A DNA stretch of 64,000 bases from Acinetobacter calcoaceticus (GCF_900520355.1 NZ_LS999521.1:1302001-1366000), one strand, 5' to 3'. Shown: positions 45,841 through 57,140, counted from the first letter of the stretch. Notes: a model not told the origin generated them from the letters alone. Program-made: numbers and translations.

Positions 45841-47286
45841 TTATTCATCATCATCGTATTGGCTGTAATACTCAGGAGAGAGATTACTAAATCGGGTATA
45901 TTGACCTTCAAAGGCAAGGCGAACTGAACCAATTGGACCGTTACGCTGTTTACCAATAATAATTTCTGCGGTACCGGCTTCTTTCGACTCTTTGTTATAA
46001 ACCTCATCACGGTAAATAAACATAATCAAGTCGGCATCCTGCTCGATCGCACCAGATTCACGTAAGTCTGACATTACGGGGCGTTTATTTGGTCGGTTTT
46101 CCAGACTTCGGTTGAGCTGGGAAAGTGCGATAACAGGGCAGTGCATTTCTTTTGCTAATGCTTTCAAGCTACGTGAAATTTCTGAAATCTCGCCTACACG
46201 GTTATCACCCATACCTGGAACTTTCATGAGTTGTAAATAATCGACCATGATACAGCCGATTTTACCATCATGCATTTTGGCAATGCGTCGAGCACGGGCA
46301 CGAAGTTCCGTTGGAGGTAGGGCAGATGAGTCATCAATATACAAATGCATTTGTTGAAGCTGCAAAATTGTGCCAGTAACTTTGGTCCATTCATCAGCAT
46401 CTAAGTTCCCCGAGCGTAAATGTCCTTGGTGAACTTTACCCATTGCAGAAATAAGACGCATCGCAATTGAGTCCGCTGGCATCTCCATTGAAAATACCAG
46501 AGCGGGTAGCTTGTTATATTGTAGAACGCTTTCAACCAAATTCATGGCAAAAGTGGTTTTACCCATAGATGGACGTGCAGCAACAATAATTAAGTCACCA
46601 GCTTGCATACCTGATGTTTTATTATCAAGCTCTAAGAAACCTGTGGTTAAACCTGTAATATTGCCATCTAGTTTTGATAATTCATCAAGTTTACTAATTA
46701 CATCTGCGGTGACAGAGCTAATAGATTTAGGACCTGCATCTTTTTTATTGTTATTGTGCTGTTCGGCTAGAGAGAAAATATTAGTTTCTGCTAGATCTAG
46801 AATTTCACTAACACCTCGACCTTTTGTGTCATAAGCATTTTGTAAAATTTCAGTACTAACTTTAATCATACTACGAAGCGTAGAGAACTCTTTAATTTTA
46901 GTGGCATACGTTTCTAAGTTGTAGAAACTTGATGGGGAATCAGCCATAAGCTGCATTAAATATTCTTCGCCACCAATAGCATCAAGTAAATTTTGTTTTA
47001 AAAGCCAATCATTCACCAAGACAGCATCATAAGGTGAATTTTCTTGCGCTAATTTTTCGATTGCACGGTAAATATATTTATGACGGGTCGCATAAAAATC
47101 ATTTTCTTTTAACATATCACTAACTTGCTCGAACGATTCGGCAACTGTCATTAGTGCAGCAAGTACAGCTTGCTCAATGGCTAAATTGTGAGGGGGAGTG
47201 CGAAACTCTTTAAGTTGCCCTGATTCACTCGTTTTATTTTCTGTTCGAGATGAAAGAGTTAAAGAAGTGGCATTCGCCTGAGACAT
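45841..47286 (-). CDS. dnaB: Replicative DNA helicase
   Basis: A 481-residue hexameric helicase with the N-terminal DnaB/primase-binding domain (NLAIEQAVLAALM) and a RecA-like core: Walker A ARPSMGKT, Walker B GCIMVDYLQLM, and the conserved DLRESGAIEQDAD. It unwinds DNA at the fork and loads primase. It lies between rplI and alr with a terminator hairpin upstream. Confidence 0.97.
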   Translation of the reverse strand: MSQANATSLTLSSRTENKTSESGQLKEFRTPPHNLAIEQAVLAALMTVAESFEQVSDMLKENDFYATRHKYIYRAIEKLAQENSPYDAVLVNDWLLKQNLLDAIGGEEYLMQLMADSPSSFYNLETYATKIKEFSTLRSMIKVSTEILQNAYDTKGRGVSEILDLAETNIFSLAEQHNNNKKDAGPKSISSVTADVISKLDELSKLDGNITGLTTGFLELDNKTSGMQAGDLIIVAARPSMGKTTFAMNLVESVLQYNKLPALVFSMEMPADSIAMRLISAMGKVHQGHLRSGNLDADEWTKVTGTILQLQQMHLYIDDSSALPPTELRARARRIAKMHDGKIGCIMVDYLQLMKVPGMGDNRVGEISEISRSLKALAKEMHCPVIALSQLNRSLENRPNKRPVMSDLRESGAIEQDADLIMFIYRDEVYNKESKEAGTAEIIIGKQRNGPIGSVRLAFEGQYTRFSNLSPEYYSQYDDDE

Positions 47287-47441
47287 AATTAGACCTGATG
47301 ATAAAGAAAGGTGTATGCAAATAGCCTGTAAGGCCGAAGACTATCTTAAAACAAAACTAAATAAACTACCTAATTAAAAAACCAATTAAACTAAAGAACT
47401 GATCAGGAATTAATATATCTTATTTTAAAAATAGGGCACAT

Positions 47442-47476
47442 AAAAAAAGAGCATGCAAAAGCATGCTCTTTTTTTA
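47442..47476 (-). terminator. Terminator after rplI
   Basis: AAGAGCATGC pairs with GCATGCTCTT across a 4-A loop, with T-runs on both sides. It begins 8 bp after the rplI stop and separates the ribosomal operon from dnaB. Confidence 0.88.
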
Positions 47477-47483
47477 TGAGAAA

Positions 47484-47930
47484 TTACTCAGATACGATAG
47501 TAACGAGAACTTCTGCAACAACATCATGATGCAATTGGATTGCGATGTTGAATTCACCAGTGTGACGAAGCGCGCCATTCGGTAAACGAACTTCTGCACG
47601 GTCAACTGTAAGACCAGCATTCGTTAAAGCGTCAGCGATGTCACGAGTACCGATAGAACCGAAGAGTTTACCTTCGTCACCAGCTTTAGCAGTGATAACG
47701 ATGTTAACTTCATTCAATTGTTCAGCACGTGCTTGAGCAGCAGCTAAAATTTCAGCTTCTTGCTTTTCAAGTTCAGCGCGACGAGCTTCAAAAGCGGCAG
47801 TGTTAGCTTCAGTAGCTGCAACTGCTTTACCTTGAGGGATAAGGAAGTTACGGCCGTAACCAGCTTTAACTGATACTTTATCGCCTAATTTACCAAGGTT
47901 CTTAATGCGTTGTAATAAGATAACGTCCAC
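47484..47930 (-). CDS. rplI: 50S ribosomal protein L9
   Basis: 148 residues. N-terminal 23S rRNA-binding domain ([33 protein letters not shown], conserved), a connecting helix rich in Glu and Ala ([18 protein letters not shown]) and a C-terminal domain. Follows rpsR by 8 bp in the usual rpsF-rpsR-rplI order. Confidence 0.97.
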   Translation of the reverse strand: MDVILLQRIKNLGKLGDKVSVKAGYGRNFLIPQGKAVAATEANTAAFEARRAELEKQEAEILAAAQARAEQLNEVNIVITAKAGDEGKLFGSIGTRDIADALTNAGLTVDRAEVRLPNGALRHTGEFNIAIQLHHDVVAEVLVTIVSE

Positions 47931-47938
47931 AGATCACC

Positions 47939-48166
47939 TCACTTATGGTTGTCAGTGTACGGAATCAAAGACAAATAGCGAGCTTGTTTGATAGCAAGTG
48001 CTAATTGACGTTGATAACGAGCTTTAGTACCAGTGATACGGCTAGGAACAATCTTGCCGTTTTCAGTGATGTACTGTTTTAAAGTATCGATATCTTTGTA
48101 GTCGATGTACACAACATTCTCAGCTGTAAAGCGGCAGAACTTGCGACGACGGTAAAAACGTGCCAT
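47939..48166 (-). CDS. rpsR: 30S ribosomal protein S18
   Basis: 75 residues; [23 protein letters not shown] and [22 protein letters not shown] are diagnostic. It binds S6 on the small subunit. It starts 11 bp after rpsF; the priB gene found between them in enterics is absent. Confidence 0.97.
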   Translation of the reverse strand: MARFYRRRKFCRFTAENVVYIDYKDIDTLKQYITENGKIVPSRITGTKARYQRQLALAIKQARYLSLIPYTDNHK

Positions 48167-48177
48167 TGATGTTCTCC

Positions 48178-48561
48178 TTATTCAGCTTCTTGAGCAACTT
48201 GCTGTGCTTCTTCACGTTGAGCTTTACGCGCACGCTTTTCTTCAGCACTTTTAGCAAGCAATGACTCTTCAGTGATTGCGTGTTCACGACGGATGATAAG
48301 GCTACGAATGATCGCGTCATTATAACGGAATAATTCTTCTAGCTCATCAAGCGTAGTTTGACCACATTCAACATTCATAAGAATGTAGTGTGCTTTATGA
48401 ATTTTGTTAATTGGGTAAGCCAATTGACGACGGCCCCAATCTTCTAAACGGTGAATTTGACCTTCAGCTTCTTTGATCTGAGAGATATAGCGTTCAACCA
48501 TACCTACAACTTGATCGCTTTGATCTGGGTGTACTAAAAGTACGATTTCGTAATGACGCAT
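48178..48561 (-). CDS. rpsF: 30S ribosomal protein S6
   Basis: 127 residues; [31 protein letters not shown] and HYILMNVEC are conserved. The C-terminal tail (residues 100-127) is a charged Glu/Ala/Lys extension. It is the first gene of the operon; its ribosome-binding site sits in a folded leader resembling the S6:S18 autoregulatory element. Confidence 0.97.
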   Translation of the reverse strand: MRHYEIVLLVHPDQSDQVVGMVERYISQIKEAEGQIHRLEDWGRRQLAYPINKIHKAHYILMNVECGQTTLDELEELFRYNDAIIRSLIIRREHAITEESLLAKSAEEKRARKAQREEAQQVAQEAE

Positions 48562-48567
48562 TGTCAG

Positions 48568-48618
48568 CTCCTTACGGTTTAAACAGCCCCTAATAAATAA
48601 AAAATTAGAAGCAAGGAG
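48568..48618 (-). promoter_or_regulatory. Candidate S6:S18-binding leader of rpsF
   Basis: On the minus strand CUCCUU (48618-48613) can pair with AAGGAG (48573-48568), the ribosome-binding site of rpsF, with ACCGU just 5' of it and an inner CTAAT/ATTAG stem. A CCG near a ribosome-binding-site stem is the hallmark of the S6:S18 complex-binding mRNA motif, by which excess S6:S18 blocks translation. Pairing is seen; the assignment is inference from the known motif. Confidence 0.6.
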
Positions 48619-48728
48619 TCATAACTTAAAAGTTATGTCGCAAAATTTGCGAAGGCTGAATTATAGGTAAAAGTTCGACTAAAAACAAATCTTTTGATGA
48701 GAAAAGTAAAATTTCTTTACTATAAGAG

Positions 48729-48759
48729 AAAATCCTCCCTTATTTAAAAGAGAGGAAGA
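48729..48759 (-). terminator. Possible cyo operon terminator overlapping the cyoE end
   Basis: On the minus strand AATCTTCCT and GGGAGGATT pair over 9 bp using two G-U pairs, followed by TTTTC. The stem spans the cyoE stop codon. Confidence 0.5.
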
Positions 48760-49622
48760 TTTGGAGCAGGGGATTGATAGGTAAAGCTAAAGCTCAAACT
48801 TAACAGGGTAATTAATATGACCGAGTAGAGGAAAAAACTTTTAGCCCAAAGTTGGTCATTTTCAGCTTTAAATCCAATAATTGATAAATAGAACCAATAT
48901 GCTGTTAATGCATTAAAGGTTACTAGAAAGAATATATTGGTATAGCCAAAACAATACAAACCATTCAATACGGCTGCAAACAACAAGATATAAATGACAC
49001 ACTCTACTTTCGTGCGATAAATAGAACGTGCAACTGGCAGAATGGGGATTCCCGCATTTTTGTAATCGTCAAAACGATAAATAGCAATTGCCCATGAATG
49101 TGGCATTTGCCATAGCGCATAAGCCAAAAACAAAAGTAAGGCGGCTACATCAAAATGATGAGTTACTGCTGTATAACCAATAACAGGAGGACTCGCTCCA
49201 GAAATACTACCAATTACGGTTTGATGGATTGAGGTACGTTTTGTCCACAAACTATAAAAACCGACATAGACAATAAAACCAATTATTGCAAACAAAAAAG
49301 CGTAAGCATTTACACCGAACCACAAAATACTAAAACCGATAAGTCCCAGAACAAATGCATATATAAGTGCAACAGTGGGAGAGATAGTTTTTGTGACCAA
49401 CGCACGATTTTGTGTACGCTGCATTTTGATATCGATGTCTTGGTCTATAACATTATTTACAACACAACCAGAAGCTACAACTAAAGTTGTTCCAATTAAG
49501 GTGAGTAGTAATAATAAGATGTCTATAGAGCCTTGGGCGGCTAAGAAAAAGCCGCCCAAGGTGGTAATGAAATTACCGAAGAGAATTCCTGGTTTAGTCA
49601 GGAATAGATATTTTTTCAACAT
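48744..49622 (-). CDS. cyoE: Protohaem IX farnesyltransferase
   Basis: A 292-residue prenyltransferase with about nine helices that makes haem O for cytochrome bo3. Prenyl-diphosphate-binding motifs: NNVIDQDIDIKMQRTQNR (first Asp-rich motif) and YRFDDYKNAGIPILP (second). Last gene of the cyo operon, 10 bp after cyoD. Confidence 0.95.
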   Translation of the reverse strand: MLKKYLFLTKPGILFGNFITTLGGFFLAAQGSIDILLLLLTLIGTTLVVASGCVVNNVIDQDIDIKMQRTQNRALVTKTISPTVALIYAFVLGLIGFSILWFGVNAYAFLFAIIGFIVYVGFYSLWTKRTSIHQTVIGSISGASPPVIGYTAVTHHFDVAALLLFLAYALWQMPHSWAIAIYRFDDYKNAGIPILPVARSIYRTKVECVIYILLFAAVLNGLYCFGYTNIFFLVTFNALTAYWFYLSIIGFKAENDQLWAKSFFLYSVILITLLSLSFSFTYQSPAPNLPLF

Positions 49623-49632
49623 GACAATCAGT

Positions 49633-49962
49633 TTAGATCATCATATTGTAGTGAAGGTAATTCATAATCCACACAGAACCGATTAAAAGCACCGCGATAC
49701 ATAAGATTGTGTAGATAAATGCGATCATATTCCAGCGTTGTTCAGATGATGTATTCATGTGTAGGAAGTACACAAGTTGTACAAGAACCTGAGCAACAGC
49801 AGTGATGGCAATTACTGTAACTAAGATGCCACGACTGAAACCACCCGCCATCACCATCCCGAACGGGATGATGGTGAGGATAACAGACAGGACAAATCCA
49901 ACAGTGTATTGCTTAAAGTTACCGTGTGACGCACCTGCAGCATTATGGTCATGACTACTCAT
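49633..49962 (-). CDS. cyoD: Cytochrome bo3 ubiquinol oxidase subunit IV
   Basis: 109 residues, three helices; GFVLSVILTIIPF and VQLVYFLHMNTSSEQRWN are typical. The start at 49962 ([10 protein letters not shown]) overlaps the cyoC stop as TAATG; a frame 45 bp longer would lie wholly inside cyoC. Small subunit that stabilises the copper site and assembly. Confidence 0.93.
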   Translation of the reverse strand: MSSHDHNAAGASHGNFKQYTVGFVLSVILTIIPFGMVMAGGFSRGILVTVIAITAVAQVLVQLVYFLHMNTSSEQRWNMIAFIYTILCIAVLLIGSVWIMNYLHYNMMI

Positions 49963-50582
49963 TAGAGAACTCCCATTAAGTAAACGACGCTGAATACACA
50001 GATCCAAACGATGTCAAGGAAGTGCCAGAACAAGCTTAAGCAAGCTAGACGACGTGTATTCGGTAATGTCAAACCTTTAGTTTTGATTTGATACATCAAC
50101 ACCAACATCCACACTAAACCAGAAGTTACGTGGATACCGTGTGTACCAACCAAAGTAAAGAACGATGATAAGAATGCACTGTGAGTTGGACCATGGCCTT
50201 CATGTACAAGGTGATGGAACTCATAGATTTCCATCCCGATGAACGTTGCACCAAAAAGGAATGTAATGAATAACCAAGTGATCACTTGATTTACATTCTT
50301 TTTATAAGATGCAAGTACAGCAAAACCAAAAGTTACCGATGAAATCAATAAGGCAAATGTTTCAGTTAACACATAGCCTAATGAGTCATGGAATAGGTCA
50401 TATGCACTTGGAGTTCCTGGTGGAATATGACTGCTTAATACAGCGAACGCAATGAAGAGTGATCCGAAAAGAATCAAGTCACTCATCAAGTATGTCCAGA
50501 AACCAAAGACCGTTAAATCAGTGTCATCATGTTCATGATGACCATCGTGGCCGTGGTTGTCGTGATGAAGTACTTCAGCCAT
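49962..50582 (-). CDS. cyoC: Cytochrome bo3 ubiquinol oxidase subunit III
   Basis: 206 residues, five helices. A histidine-rich N-terminus ([15 protein letters not shown]) precedes the haem-copper subunit III fold with [31 protein letters not shown] and VGTHGIHV. Lies 4 bp after cyoB and overlaps cyoD. Confidence 0.95.
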   Translation of the reverse strand: MAEVLHHDNHGHDGHHEHDDTDLTVFGFWTYLMSDLILFGSLFIAFAVLSSHIPPGTPSAYDLFHDSLGYVLTETFALLISSVTFGFAVLASYKKNVNQVITWLFITFLFGATFIGMEIYEFHHLVHEGHGPTHSAFLSSFFTLVGTHGIHVTSGLVWMLVLMYQIKTKGLTLPNTRRLACLSLFWHFLDIVWICVFSVVYLMGVL

Positions 50583-50586
50583 TTCC

Positions 50587-52578
50587 TTAGTCCTTCTTCA
50601 AGTGTTTTTCAAGTAAAGCATAGCGTTCGTTTTCAATACGCTCAACTTCAGCAGCTGGAACGTAGTAATCAACATTCTTAGTGAATGAGCTTACGATTAA
50701 GCTAACAACAGCTGAAACGAATGAAACGACAACAAGCCACCAAATATGCCAGATGAGAGCAAAGCCAAGGATCGTAATGAACATTGCAATGACAAAACCA
50801 GCAGCACGATCAGTCGGCATGTGGATGTCTTCATATTTAGTGTTGCGTGCGTATGCTACGCCATTTTCTTTGTCAGTCCAGAAACGGTCAATACCGCTTG
50901 CATCTGGTTCATGCGCAAAGTTATAGAACGGAGCAGGGGAAGAGGTTGCCCATTCAAGCGTACGACCATCCCATGGATCACCTGTAAGGTCCATGTTGTC
51001 TTTACGTTGTAAGAAACCAACAATGATTTGCATTAAGAAACATGCAATACCAATCGCAACAAGAACAGCACCAAATAATGCAATTGCAAGGTAAGGATCC
51101 CATTCAGGGTTGTCATACGTATTCAAACGACGAGTCATACCCATGAAACCAAGGATATAAAGTGGCATGAATGCAAAATAGAAACCGAAGAACCAGAACC
51201 AGAACGCAGCTTTACCCCATGCTTCATTGAGCTTCCAACCAAACATTTTTGGCCAGTAGTAAATGATGCCGGCAAACATACCAAACACCACACCACCGAT
51301 AATTACGTTATGGAAGTGAGCGATCAAGAATAATGAGTTGTGTACCAAGAAGTCCGCAGGTGGAACAGCCATAAGTACACCAGTTAAACCACCGATACCG
51401 AATGTTACAAGGAAGCCAAGAGTCCATAACATTGGAGTAGTAAAGGTGATGCGACCTTTATACATGGTGAATAACCAAGAGAAGATTTTCACACCAGTAG
51501 GAATCGCAATAACCATGGTCATGATACCGAAGAACGCGTTAACGTTCGCACCAGCACCCATGGTAAAGAAGTGGTGAAGCCATACAACGAACGCAAGAAC
51601 AGTAATCGCGATAGTTGCATACACCATAGACTTATAACCGAACAACGCTTTACGAGAGAAGGTTGCAACGATTTCTGAGTATAGACCAAATGCTGGTAAT
51701 ACCAAGATGTATACTTCAGGGTGACCCCATGTCCAGATCAAGTTCACATAAAGCATTGGGCTACCGCCAAGCTCATTTGTGAAGAAATGGAAGCCGAAGT
51801 AACGGTCTAGAGTTAACATTGCAAGTGTGCCTGTTAATACAGGGAACGAAGCAATGATTAATACAGCCGTACAAAGTGAAGTCCACGTAAAAATAGGCAT
51901 ATCCATCAGTTTCATGCCAGGTGCACGCATTTTGATGATGGTAACGAAGAAGTTAACACCAGATAAAAGCGTACCTAGACCAGAAACCTGAAGTGCCCAG
52001 ATATAGTAGTCAACACCCACACCAGGAGAATATTGAATGCCAGACAGAGGAGGGTAAGCCATCCAGCCAGTCGCAGCAAATTCACCTAATACAAGTGAAA
52101 GCATCATCAAACCAGCAGCACCAGCGAATAACCAGAAACTTAAAGAGTTCAATAATGGGAATGCAACGTCACGAGCACCAATCTGTAAAGGTACAGAGAT
52201 GTTCATCATACCAACAACGAGACCCATTGCTACGAAGAAGATCATAATTACACCGTGTGCGGTGAAGATCTGGTCGTAATGGTCTGGATGTAGATAACCT
52301 TCGCCGCCGCCTTTAGCGAGGAAAAGTTGTAGACGCATCATAATTGCATCGGCGAAACCACGCAAAAGCATGACCACAGATACAAGAATGTACATGATAC
52401 CAATTTTTTTATGGTCTACCGTAATAAACCACTCATTCCACAAATATCCCCATTTTTTGAAATAGGTGATACCGCCAAGCACAACAATTGCACCAAGTGC
52501 CATAAGGACCATGGTGACAAGCACGATTGGCTCTGTCGGGATAGAGTCCCAACCCAGTTTACCAAAAATCATATCCAT
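50587..52578 (-). CDS. cyoB: Cytochrome bo3 ubiquinol oxidase subunit I
   Basis: 663 residues, about fifteen helices. Haem-copper centre: [15 protein letters not shown] (CuB histidine and cross-linked tyrosine), HHFFTMG (two CuB histidines) and the haem ligands in [19 protein letters not shown] carries the low-spin haem ligand. It reduces oxygen to water with ubiquinol and pumps protons. Confidence 0.97.
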   Translation of the reverse strand: MDMIFGKLGWDSIPTEPIVLVTMVLMALGAIVVLGGITYFKKWGYLWNEWFITVDHKKIGIMYILVSVVMLLRGFADAIMMRLQLFLAKGGGEGYLHPDHYDQIFTAHGVIMIFFVAMGLVVGMMNISVPLQIGARDVAFPLLNSLSFWLFAGAAGLMMLSLVLGEFAATGWMAYPPLSGIQYSPGVGVDYYIWALQVSGLGTLLSGVNFFVTIIKMRAPGMKLMDMPIFTWTSLCTAVLIIASFPVLTGTLAMLTLDRYFGFHFFTNELGGSPMLYVNLIWTWGHPEVYILVLPAFGLYSEIVATFSRKALFGYKSMVYATIAITVLAFVVWLHHFFTMGAGANVNAFFGIMTMVIAIPTGVKIFSWLFTMYKGRITFTTPMLWTLGFLVTFGIGGLTGVLMAVPPADFLVHNSLFLIAHFHNVIIGGVVFGMFAGIIYYWPKMFGWKLNEAWGKAAFWFWFFGFYFAFMPLYILGFMGMTRRLNTYDNPEWDPYLAIALFGAVLVAIGIACFLMQIIVGFLQRKDNMDLTGDPWDGRTLEWATSSPAPFYNFAHEPDASGIDRFWTDKENGVAYARNTKYEDIHMPTDRAAGFVIAMFITILGFALIWHIWWLVVVSFVSAVVSLIVSSFTKNVDYYVPAAEVERIENERYALLEKHLKKD

Positions 52579-52581
52579 GTC

Positions 52582-53616
52582 TTATTCCCCTTGAGCAGCG
52601 TGTTCAGCTGTTGCATGCGCAGCAGAGTGGTCAACACCATGATAGTTACTCATATAATGGTTGATAATTGTTTCAAACAATTTTGGTTCAACTGAAGAGT
52701 AATAAGTCACAGGGTGTGGCTTAGTCGGGAACGGTTTCATAGCTTCAGCTTTAGCAAACGCTTCTTCATCACCAGCAGCTTTAGCACGATTTGCTAAATG
52801 CTCGATCTGATGCTTAGAGCGGTTACCATCACGTAAGGTTGCTAATTCAGCTTGGTCAAGCGTAGTTTTTTGAACTGCTTCTGGATTAATAGTAGAACCA
52901 TTACCTGCTTTTACAGCTGCTACCCATTCGTTGAACTGTTGCTCTGTAACACTATGCGCCTTGAAACGCATTTGAGAGAAACCGTAACCTGAGTAGTTAG
53001 AAGAGAAACCACGATATACGCCAGTTTCATTTGCTAACAAATGAAGGTGAGTTTGCATACCTGCCATTGCATAAATCTGCCCGCCTAACTGTGGAATGAA
53101 GAATGAGTTCATTGTAAAGTTAGAGGTGATTTTAAAGCTTAACGGAGTTTTTTCAGGGAAACGTACTTCGTTAACAGTTGCAATGTTTTGTTCAGGATAA
53201 ATGAAGATCCACTTAAACTGTTCTGCAACAACTTGAATAGTTAAAGGAGCTTTATCTGATTCTAAAGGACGGTATGGGTCATACTTGTGGGAACCCCACC
53301 AAGTTAACCAAGCTAAAATACCAATAATAATGACAGGGATACCCCATACTACAACTTCAATTGTAGTTGAGTGTGCCCATGTAGGTTTATAGTCTGCATC
53401 TTTATTTGACGCGCGATATTTCCAACCAAACCATAATGCCATGATGATTGAAGGAATCACCACAAGTAACATTAAATAGATCGCAGTCATCATAAGGTCA
53501 CTTTGACCTTGACCAACTGGACCTTTAGAGTTTAGAAGTACCATATCACCACCACACCCAGTCAAAAGTGCGGCAAGCGTTGATAAAGACAATACAGCTA
53601 AAATCGTTTGTCTCAT
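52582..53616 (-). CDS. cyoA: Cytochrome bo3 ubiquinol oxidase subunit II
   Basis: 344 residues, a lipoprotein with cysteine at residue 21 (LAALLTGC), two helices and a periplasmic cupredoxin domain (EQFKWIFIYPEQNIATVNEV, NSFFIPQLGGQIYAMAGM) that lacks the CuA cysteines, as expected for quinol oxidases. The C-terminus is extended by a charged stretch and a His/Ala-rich tail. First gene of the operon; an AT-rich region of 316 bp precedes it. Confidence 0.95.
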   Translation of the reverse strand: MRQTILAVLSLSTLAALLTGCGGDMVLLNSKGPVGQGQSDLMMTAIYLMLLVVIPSIIMALWFGWKYRASNKDADYKPTWAHSTTIEVVVWGIPVIIIGILAWLTWWGSHKYDPYRPLESDKAPLTIQVVAEQFKWIFIYPEQNIATVNEVRFPEKTPLSFKITSNFTMNSFFIPQLGGQIYAMAGMQTHLHLLANETGVYRGFSSNYSGYGFSQMRFKAHSVTEQQFNEWVAAVKAGNGSTINPEAVQKTTLDQAELATLRDGNRSKHQIEHLANRAKAAGDEEAFAKAEAMKPFPTKPHPVTYYSSVEPKLFETIINHYMSNYHGVDHSAAHATAEHAAQGE

Positions 53617-53932
53617 TTTACAACCTCGGTGAAGAGTCCCATTCCCTAATTAAATATGGGATAGCGATTAAAGTGTCGCATGATTGAGAACGCTAATCCT
53701 TAAATTTAGACTTCTCAATTATATGACACCGCTACGTTGTAGGGCATTATGCCTCATATCGACAAACTAAGCTATACATAAAGCAGGCTGAAATAATTGT
53801 TTTAAAACCCGATTTTTTTTGTAGGGTATCTATTTTATATAAAGCTTTTATTTAAATATCAACTCTCTATAGAAAAAAGGAGGCGGGGTGCCTCCTTTTT
53901 TTTTAGACCTTAAATGAATGAGTCATTCGCTA
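53617..53932. other. Upstream region of cyoA, with RDD-gene terminator
   Basis: No gene. It contains the promoter region of cyoA on the minus strand, which I cannot place precisely, and the terminator at 53872-53904. Confidence 0.5.
53872..53904 (-). terminator. Terminator of the RDD/GYF gene
   Basis: AAAAAGGAGGC (53874-53884) pairs with GCCTCCTTTTT (53890-53900), flanked by T-runs on both strands. Confidence 0.88.
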
Positions 53933-54688
53933 TCATTTGATCACTTTTGTTCTTGCAATTTTGTCATGTAGCGCTTGTCGCTTTTGCCCTAATGCAAAAG
54001 CATAGTCAATAATTGTACTAATAGGCATAAACAGCAAGTTTAGTATGATGAAAACAATGCTTCTTAATAAGAAGATGCGAGTTAGATTAACTTTACCATT
54101 GCTCTCGGCATCTACAATTTTAATTCCAACAATTTTCTTACCTATACTCTGCCCAAACTTTGTTAAAAGAAAGGCTTGAATTGCAAGCATGATTACTACG
54201 TAAATAAGCATAGAATGCCAAGCTTCTATAGGAATTAAAGTGAAAAGCTGGTGTTGTAGTTCTGCTGCTTTAGTTGAAGCAACTTCAGTTGATTGCATTT
54301 GTTTTTGCAATTCAAATAATTGCTTATATTGAGATTCATTAAAGAAAAAAGAAGGAATTGCAGCTATTGGTAACCAAAGCAATAAATCAATAATTTTTGC
54401 CAAAGCTCGAGATGGAATAGAGGCAAGTTCGTGAATCTTAGGCTCTACACGAATTTGACGAATAGTTTCATTAGGGGAGCTGTTCGTGTTTATGACAGGT
54501 GCAGAATAACCGATAGGTTGATATACAAGTTTACCTTGGGTTAATTCTCCTAAAGCTTTCCACTCTGTCATGCCTTCATGCCAAGCTAAATCAGTTAACA
54601 AAATTTGTTGGCTAGCCAACATTTGATTTACTTGTTCTAAGGTGTAAGGCCCAGCTTGTTGATTATTACGTGCCAAGTAAATTTGCAT
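53933..54688 (-). CDS. RDD-family membrane protein with N-terminal GYF_2 domain
   Basis: 251 residues. The N-terminal GYF_2 domain (1-50: YLARNNQQAGPYTLEQVNQML, LAWHEGMTEWKAL) binds proline-rich or other partners. The RDD membrane domain (about 85-251) has RALAKIIDLLLWLP, GQSIGKKIVGIKIV and the terminal ALHDKIARTKVI. Function of such fusions is unknown; RDD proteins have been linked to transport. Upstream is ppsA, with its own terminator. Confidence 0.87.
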   Translation of the reverse strand: MQIYLARNNQQAGPYTLEQVNQMLASQQILLTDLAWHEGMTEWKALGELTQGKLVYQPIGYSAPVINTNSSPNETIRQIRVEPKIHELASIPSRALAKIIDLLLWLPIAAIPSFFFNESQYKQLFELQKQMQSTEVASTKAAELQHQLFTLIPIEAWHSMLIYVVIMLAIQAFLLTKFGQSIGKKIVGIKIVDAESNGKVNLTRIFLLRSIVFIILNLLFMPISTIIDYAFALGQKRQALHDKIARTKVIK

Positions 54689-54713
54689 AAATAAAAATTC
54701 TCTGTTCTAAAGA

Positions 54714-54745
54714 TGAAAAAAGACCCACGGATGGGCCTTTTTTTA
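54714..54745 (-). terminator. ppsA terminator
   Basis: AAAAAGACCCA pairs with TGGGCCTTTTT (one G-U type mismatch), flanked by T-runs. It lies 8 bp after the ppsA stop. Confidence 0.85.
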
Positions 54746-54752
54746 TAACATA

Positions 54753-57140
54753 TTAGATTTGCTTGATTTTTTCTTCAGCAAGGAAGAACCATGTATCTAA
54801 AACTGAGTCAGGGTTAAGAGAGACAGACTCAATACCTTGTTCCATTAACCATTTTGCAAGATCGGGATGGTCTGAAGGACCTTGACCACAGATACCTACA
54901 TATTTACCCGCTTTACGGCAGGCATGGATCGCCATTGAAAGAAGCGCTTTAACTGCTGCATCACGTTCATCAAATAGGTGTGAAACAATACCTGAGTCAC
55001 GGTCAAGACCGAGTGTTAACTGAGTTAAATCATTCGAACCGATAGAGAAACCATCGAAATGCTCGAGGAATTGTTCAGCTAATAGGGCATTAGTTGGTAA
55101 TTCACACATCATGATTACTTTTAAGCCATTCTCACCGCGTCTTAAACCATTTTGTGCTAGTAACTCAATAACGCGTTTTGCTTCAGATACAGTACGTACA
55201 AAAGGAATCATGATTTGAATATTGGTTAGACCCATTTCATCACGAGCTTTCTTAAGCGCACGGCATTCTAATTCGAAACAGTCACGGAAGTTCTCAGATA
55301 CATAACGGCTTGCACCACGGAAACCGAGCATTGGGTTTTCTTCTTCAGGCTCGTATAACTTACCGCCAATCAAGTTTGCATATTCATTTGATTTGAAGTC
55401 AGACATACGAACAATAACAGGCTTGTCACCGAATGCAGCAGCAAGAGTCGCAATACCTTCAACCAATTTTTCAACATAGAAATCTACAGGTGAAGCATAA
55501 CCCGCAGTACGAGTCAGAACCGCAGCACGAGTTTCACGAGGTAGACTATCAATATTGAGCAGGGCTTTAGGGTGCACGCCGATCATACGGTTAATAATGA
55601 ACTCAAGACGAGCAAGACCAATACCTTCATTTGGAATTTGAGCAAAGTCAAACGCGCGGTCCGGGTTACCTACGTTCATCATAATTTTGAACGAAAGCTT
55701 AGGCATAGATTCAATTGAGTTACGTTGAACTTCAAAATCTAAAGCACCTTCGTAAATGAAGCCAGTGTCACCTTCAGCACAAGAAACAGTTACTTCTTGA
55801 CCATCAGTCAATACTTCTGTTGCGTTACCACAGCCTACAATAGCGGGTACACCAAGTTCACGTGCGATAATTGCCGCGTGACATGTACGACCACCACGGT
55901 TAGTAATAATTGCTGCAGCACGCTTCATTACCGGTTCCCAATCAGGGTCGGTCATATCTGATACAAGAACGTCGCCTTCTTGAACTTTGTCCATTTCTTT
56001 AATTGAGCTAATAATGCGGACTTTACCAGAACCAATACGTTGACCAATTGAACGACCTTCACAAAGAACAGTACCTCTTTGTTTAAGAAGATAGCGTTCC
56101 ATTGTGCCTACATTTTGACGGCTTTTTACCGTTTCAGGACGAGCTTGAACAATATAGATTTGACCATCATCGCCATCTTTTGCCCATTCGATATCCATTG
56201 GCGCACCGTAGTGCTGCTCAATAATAAGCGCTTGTTTAGCTAGCTCTTGTAACTCATGATCATTTAAAGCAAATTGTTGACGCTCTTGTTTTTCAACATC
56301 AACAACGACAACCGATTTACCAGCAGAACCTTCTTCGCCATAAATCATTTTCTGGTGTTTTGATCCAAGGTTACGGCGTAAAACTGAATGTCTACCCGCA
56401 TTTAATAATGGTTTAGATAAGTAAAATTCATCTGGGTTCACGGCACCCTGCACAACCATTTCACCTAAACCATAAGATGCTGTAATAAATACAACTTCAC
56501 GGAAACCAGACTCGGTATCAAGGGTAAACATTACACCCGCAGCGCCAGTTTCAGAACGAACCATACGCTGAACGCCTGCAGAAAGTGCAACGACGTCATG
56601 GTCAAAACCTTGATGTACACGGTAAGAAATCGCACGGTCATTATATAAAGAAGCAAATACTTCTTTAATCGCAATAAGAACGTTATCAATACCGCGAATA
56701 TTCAAGAAAGTTTCTTGCTGACCTGCGAATGAAGCATCTGGTAAATCTTCAGCAGTTGCAGATGAACGAACGGCAACCGCGATTTCTGGGTTGCCGTTAG
56801 AAAGTGTTGTAAAAGCGGCGCGAATTTCTTGTTCTAGGGTTGCAGTGAGTGGAGTCTCTACAATCCATTGACGAATTTTAGCGCCTGTTTCTGCAAGTGC
56901 ATTTACATCATCAACATTGAGTTGAGCAAGTTCTGCTTGAATTCGAGCGTTAAGACCGCTTTGATCTAAGAACTCACGATAGGCATCAGCAGTAGTTGCA
57001 AAACCGCCAGGTACCGATACACCAGCATTTGATAAATGGCTGATCATTTCACCCAAAGATGAGTTTTTCCCACCTACGAGTTCGACATCGTGTTTCCCTA
57101 ATTTTTCTAGACCGATTACGCGCGCTTCCAAAGTTTTCAC
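54753..57140 (-). CDS. ppsA: Phosphoenolpyruvate synthase
   Basis: 795 residues. It converts pyruvate and ATP to PEP, AMP and phosphate in gluconeogenesis. N-terminal ATP-binding domain ([36 protein letters not shown] in part), phosphohistidine domain [23 protein letters not shown], and the C-terminal PEP barrel ([29 protein letters not shown]). Divergent from its regulator ppsR. Confidence 0.96.
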   Translation of the reverse strand: MKTLEARVIGLEKLGKHDVELVGGKNSSLGEMISHLSNAGVSVPGGFATTADAYREFLDQSGLNARIQAELAQLNVDDVNALAETGAKIRQWIVETPLTATLEQEIRAAFTTLSNGNPEIAVAVRSSATAEDLPDASFAGQQETFLNIRGIDNVLIAIKEVFASLYNDRAISYRVHQGFDHDVVALSAGVQRMVRSETGAAGVMFTLDTESGFREVVFITASYGLGEMVVQGAVNPDEFYLSKPLLNAGRHSVLRRNLGSKHQKMIYGEEGSAGKSVVVVDVEKQERQQFALNDHELQELAKQALIIEQHYGAPMDIEWAKDGDDGQIYIVQARPETVKSRQNVGTMERYLLKQRGTVLCEGRSIGQRIGSGKVRIISSIKEMDKVQEGDVLVSDMTDPDWEPVMKRAAAIITNRGGRTCHAAIIARELGVPAIVGCGNATEVLTDGQEVTVSCAEGDTGFIYEGALDFEVQRNSIESMPKLSFKIMMNVGNPDRAFDFAQIPNEGIGLARLEFIINRMIGVHPKALLNIDSLPRETRAAVLTRTAGYASPVDFYVEKLVEGIATLAAAFGDKPVIVRMSDFKSNEYANLIGGKLYEPEEENPMLGFRGASRYVSENFRDCFELECRALKKARDEMGLTNIQIMIPFVRTVSEAKRVIELLAQNGLRRGENGLKVIMMCELPTNALLAEQFLEHFDGFSIGSNDLTQLTLGLDRDSGIVSHLFDERDAAVKALLSMAIHACRKAGKYVGICGQGPSDHPDLAKWLMEQGIESVSLNPDSVLDTWFFLAEEKIKQI

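Noticed and set aside
48166..48178. priB between rpsF and rpsR.
   Set aside because: Only 11 bp separate the two genes, so priB is absent from this operon.
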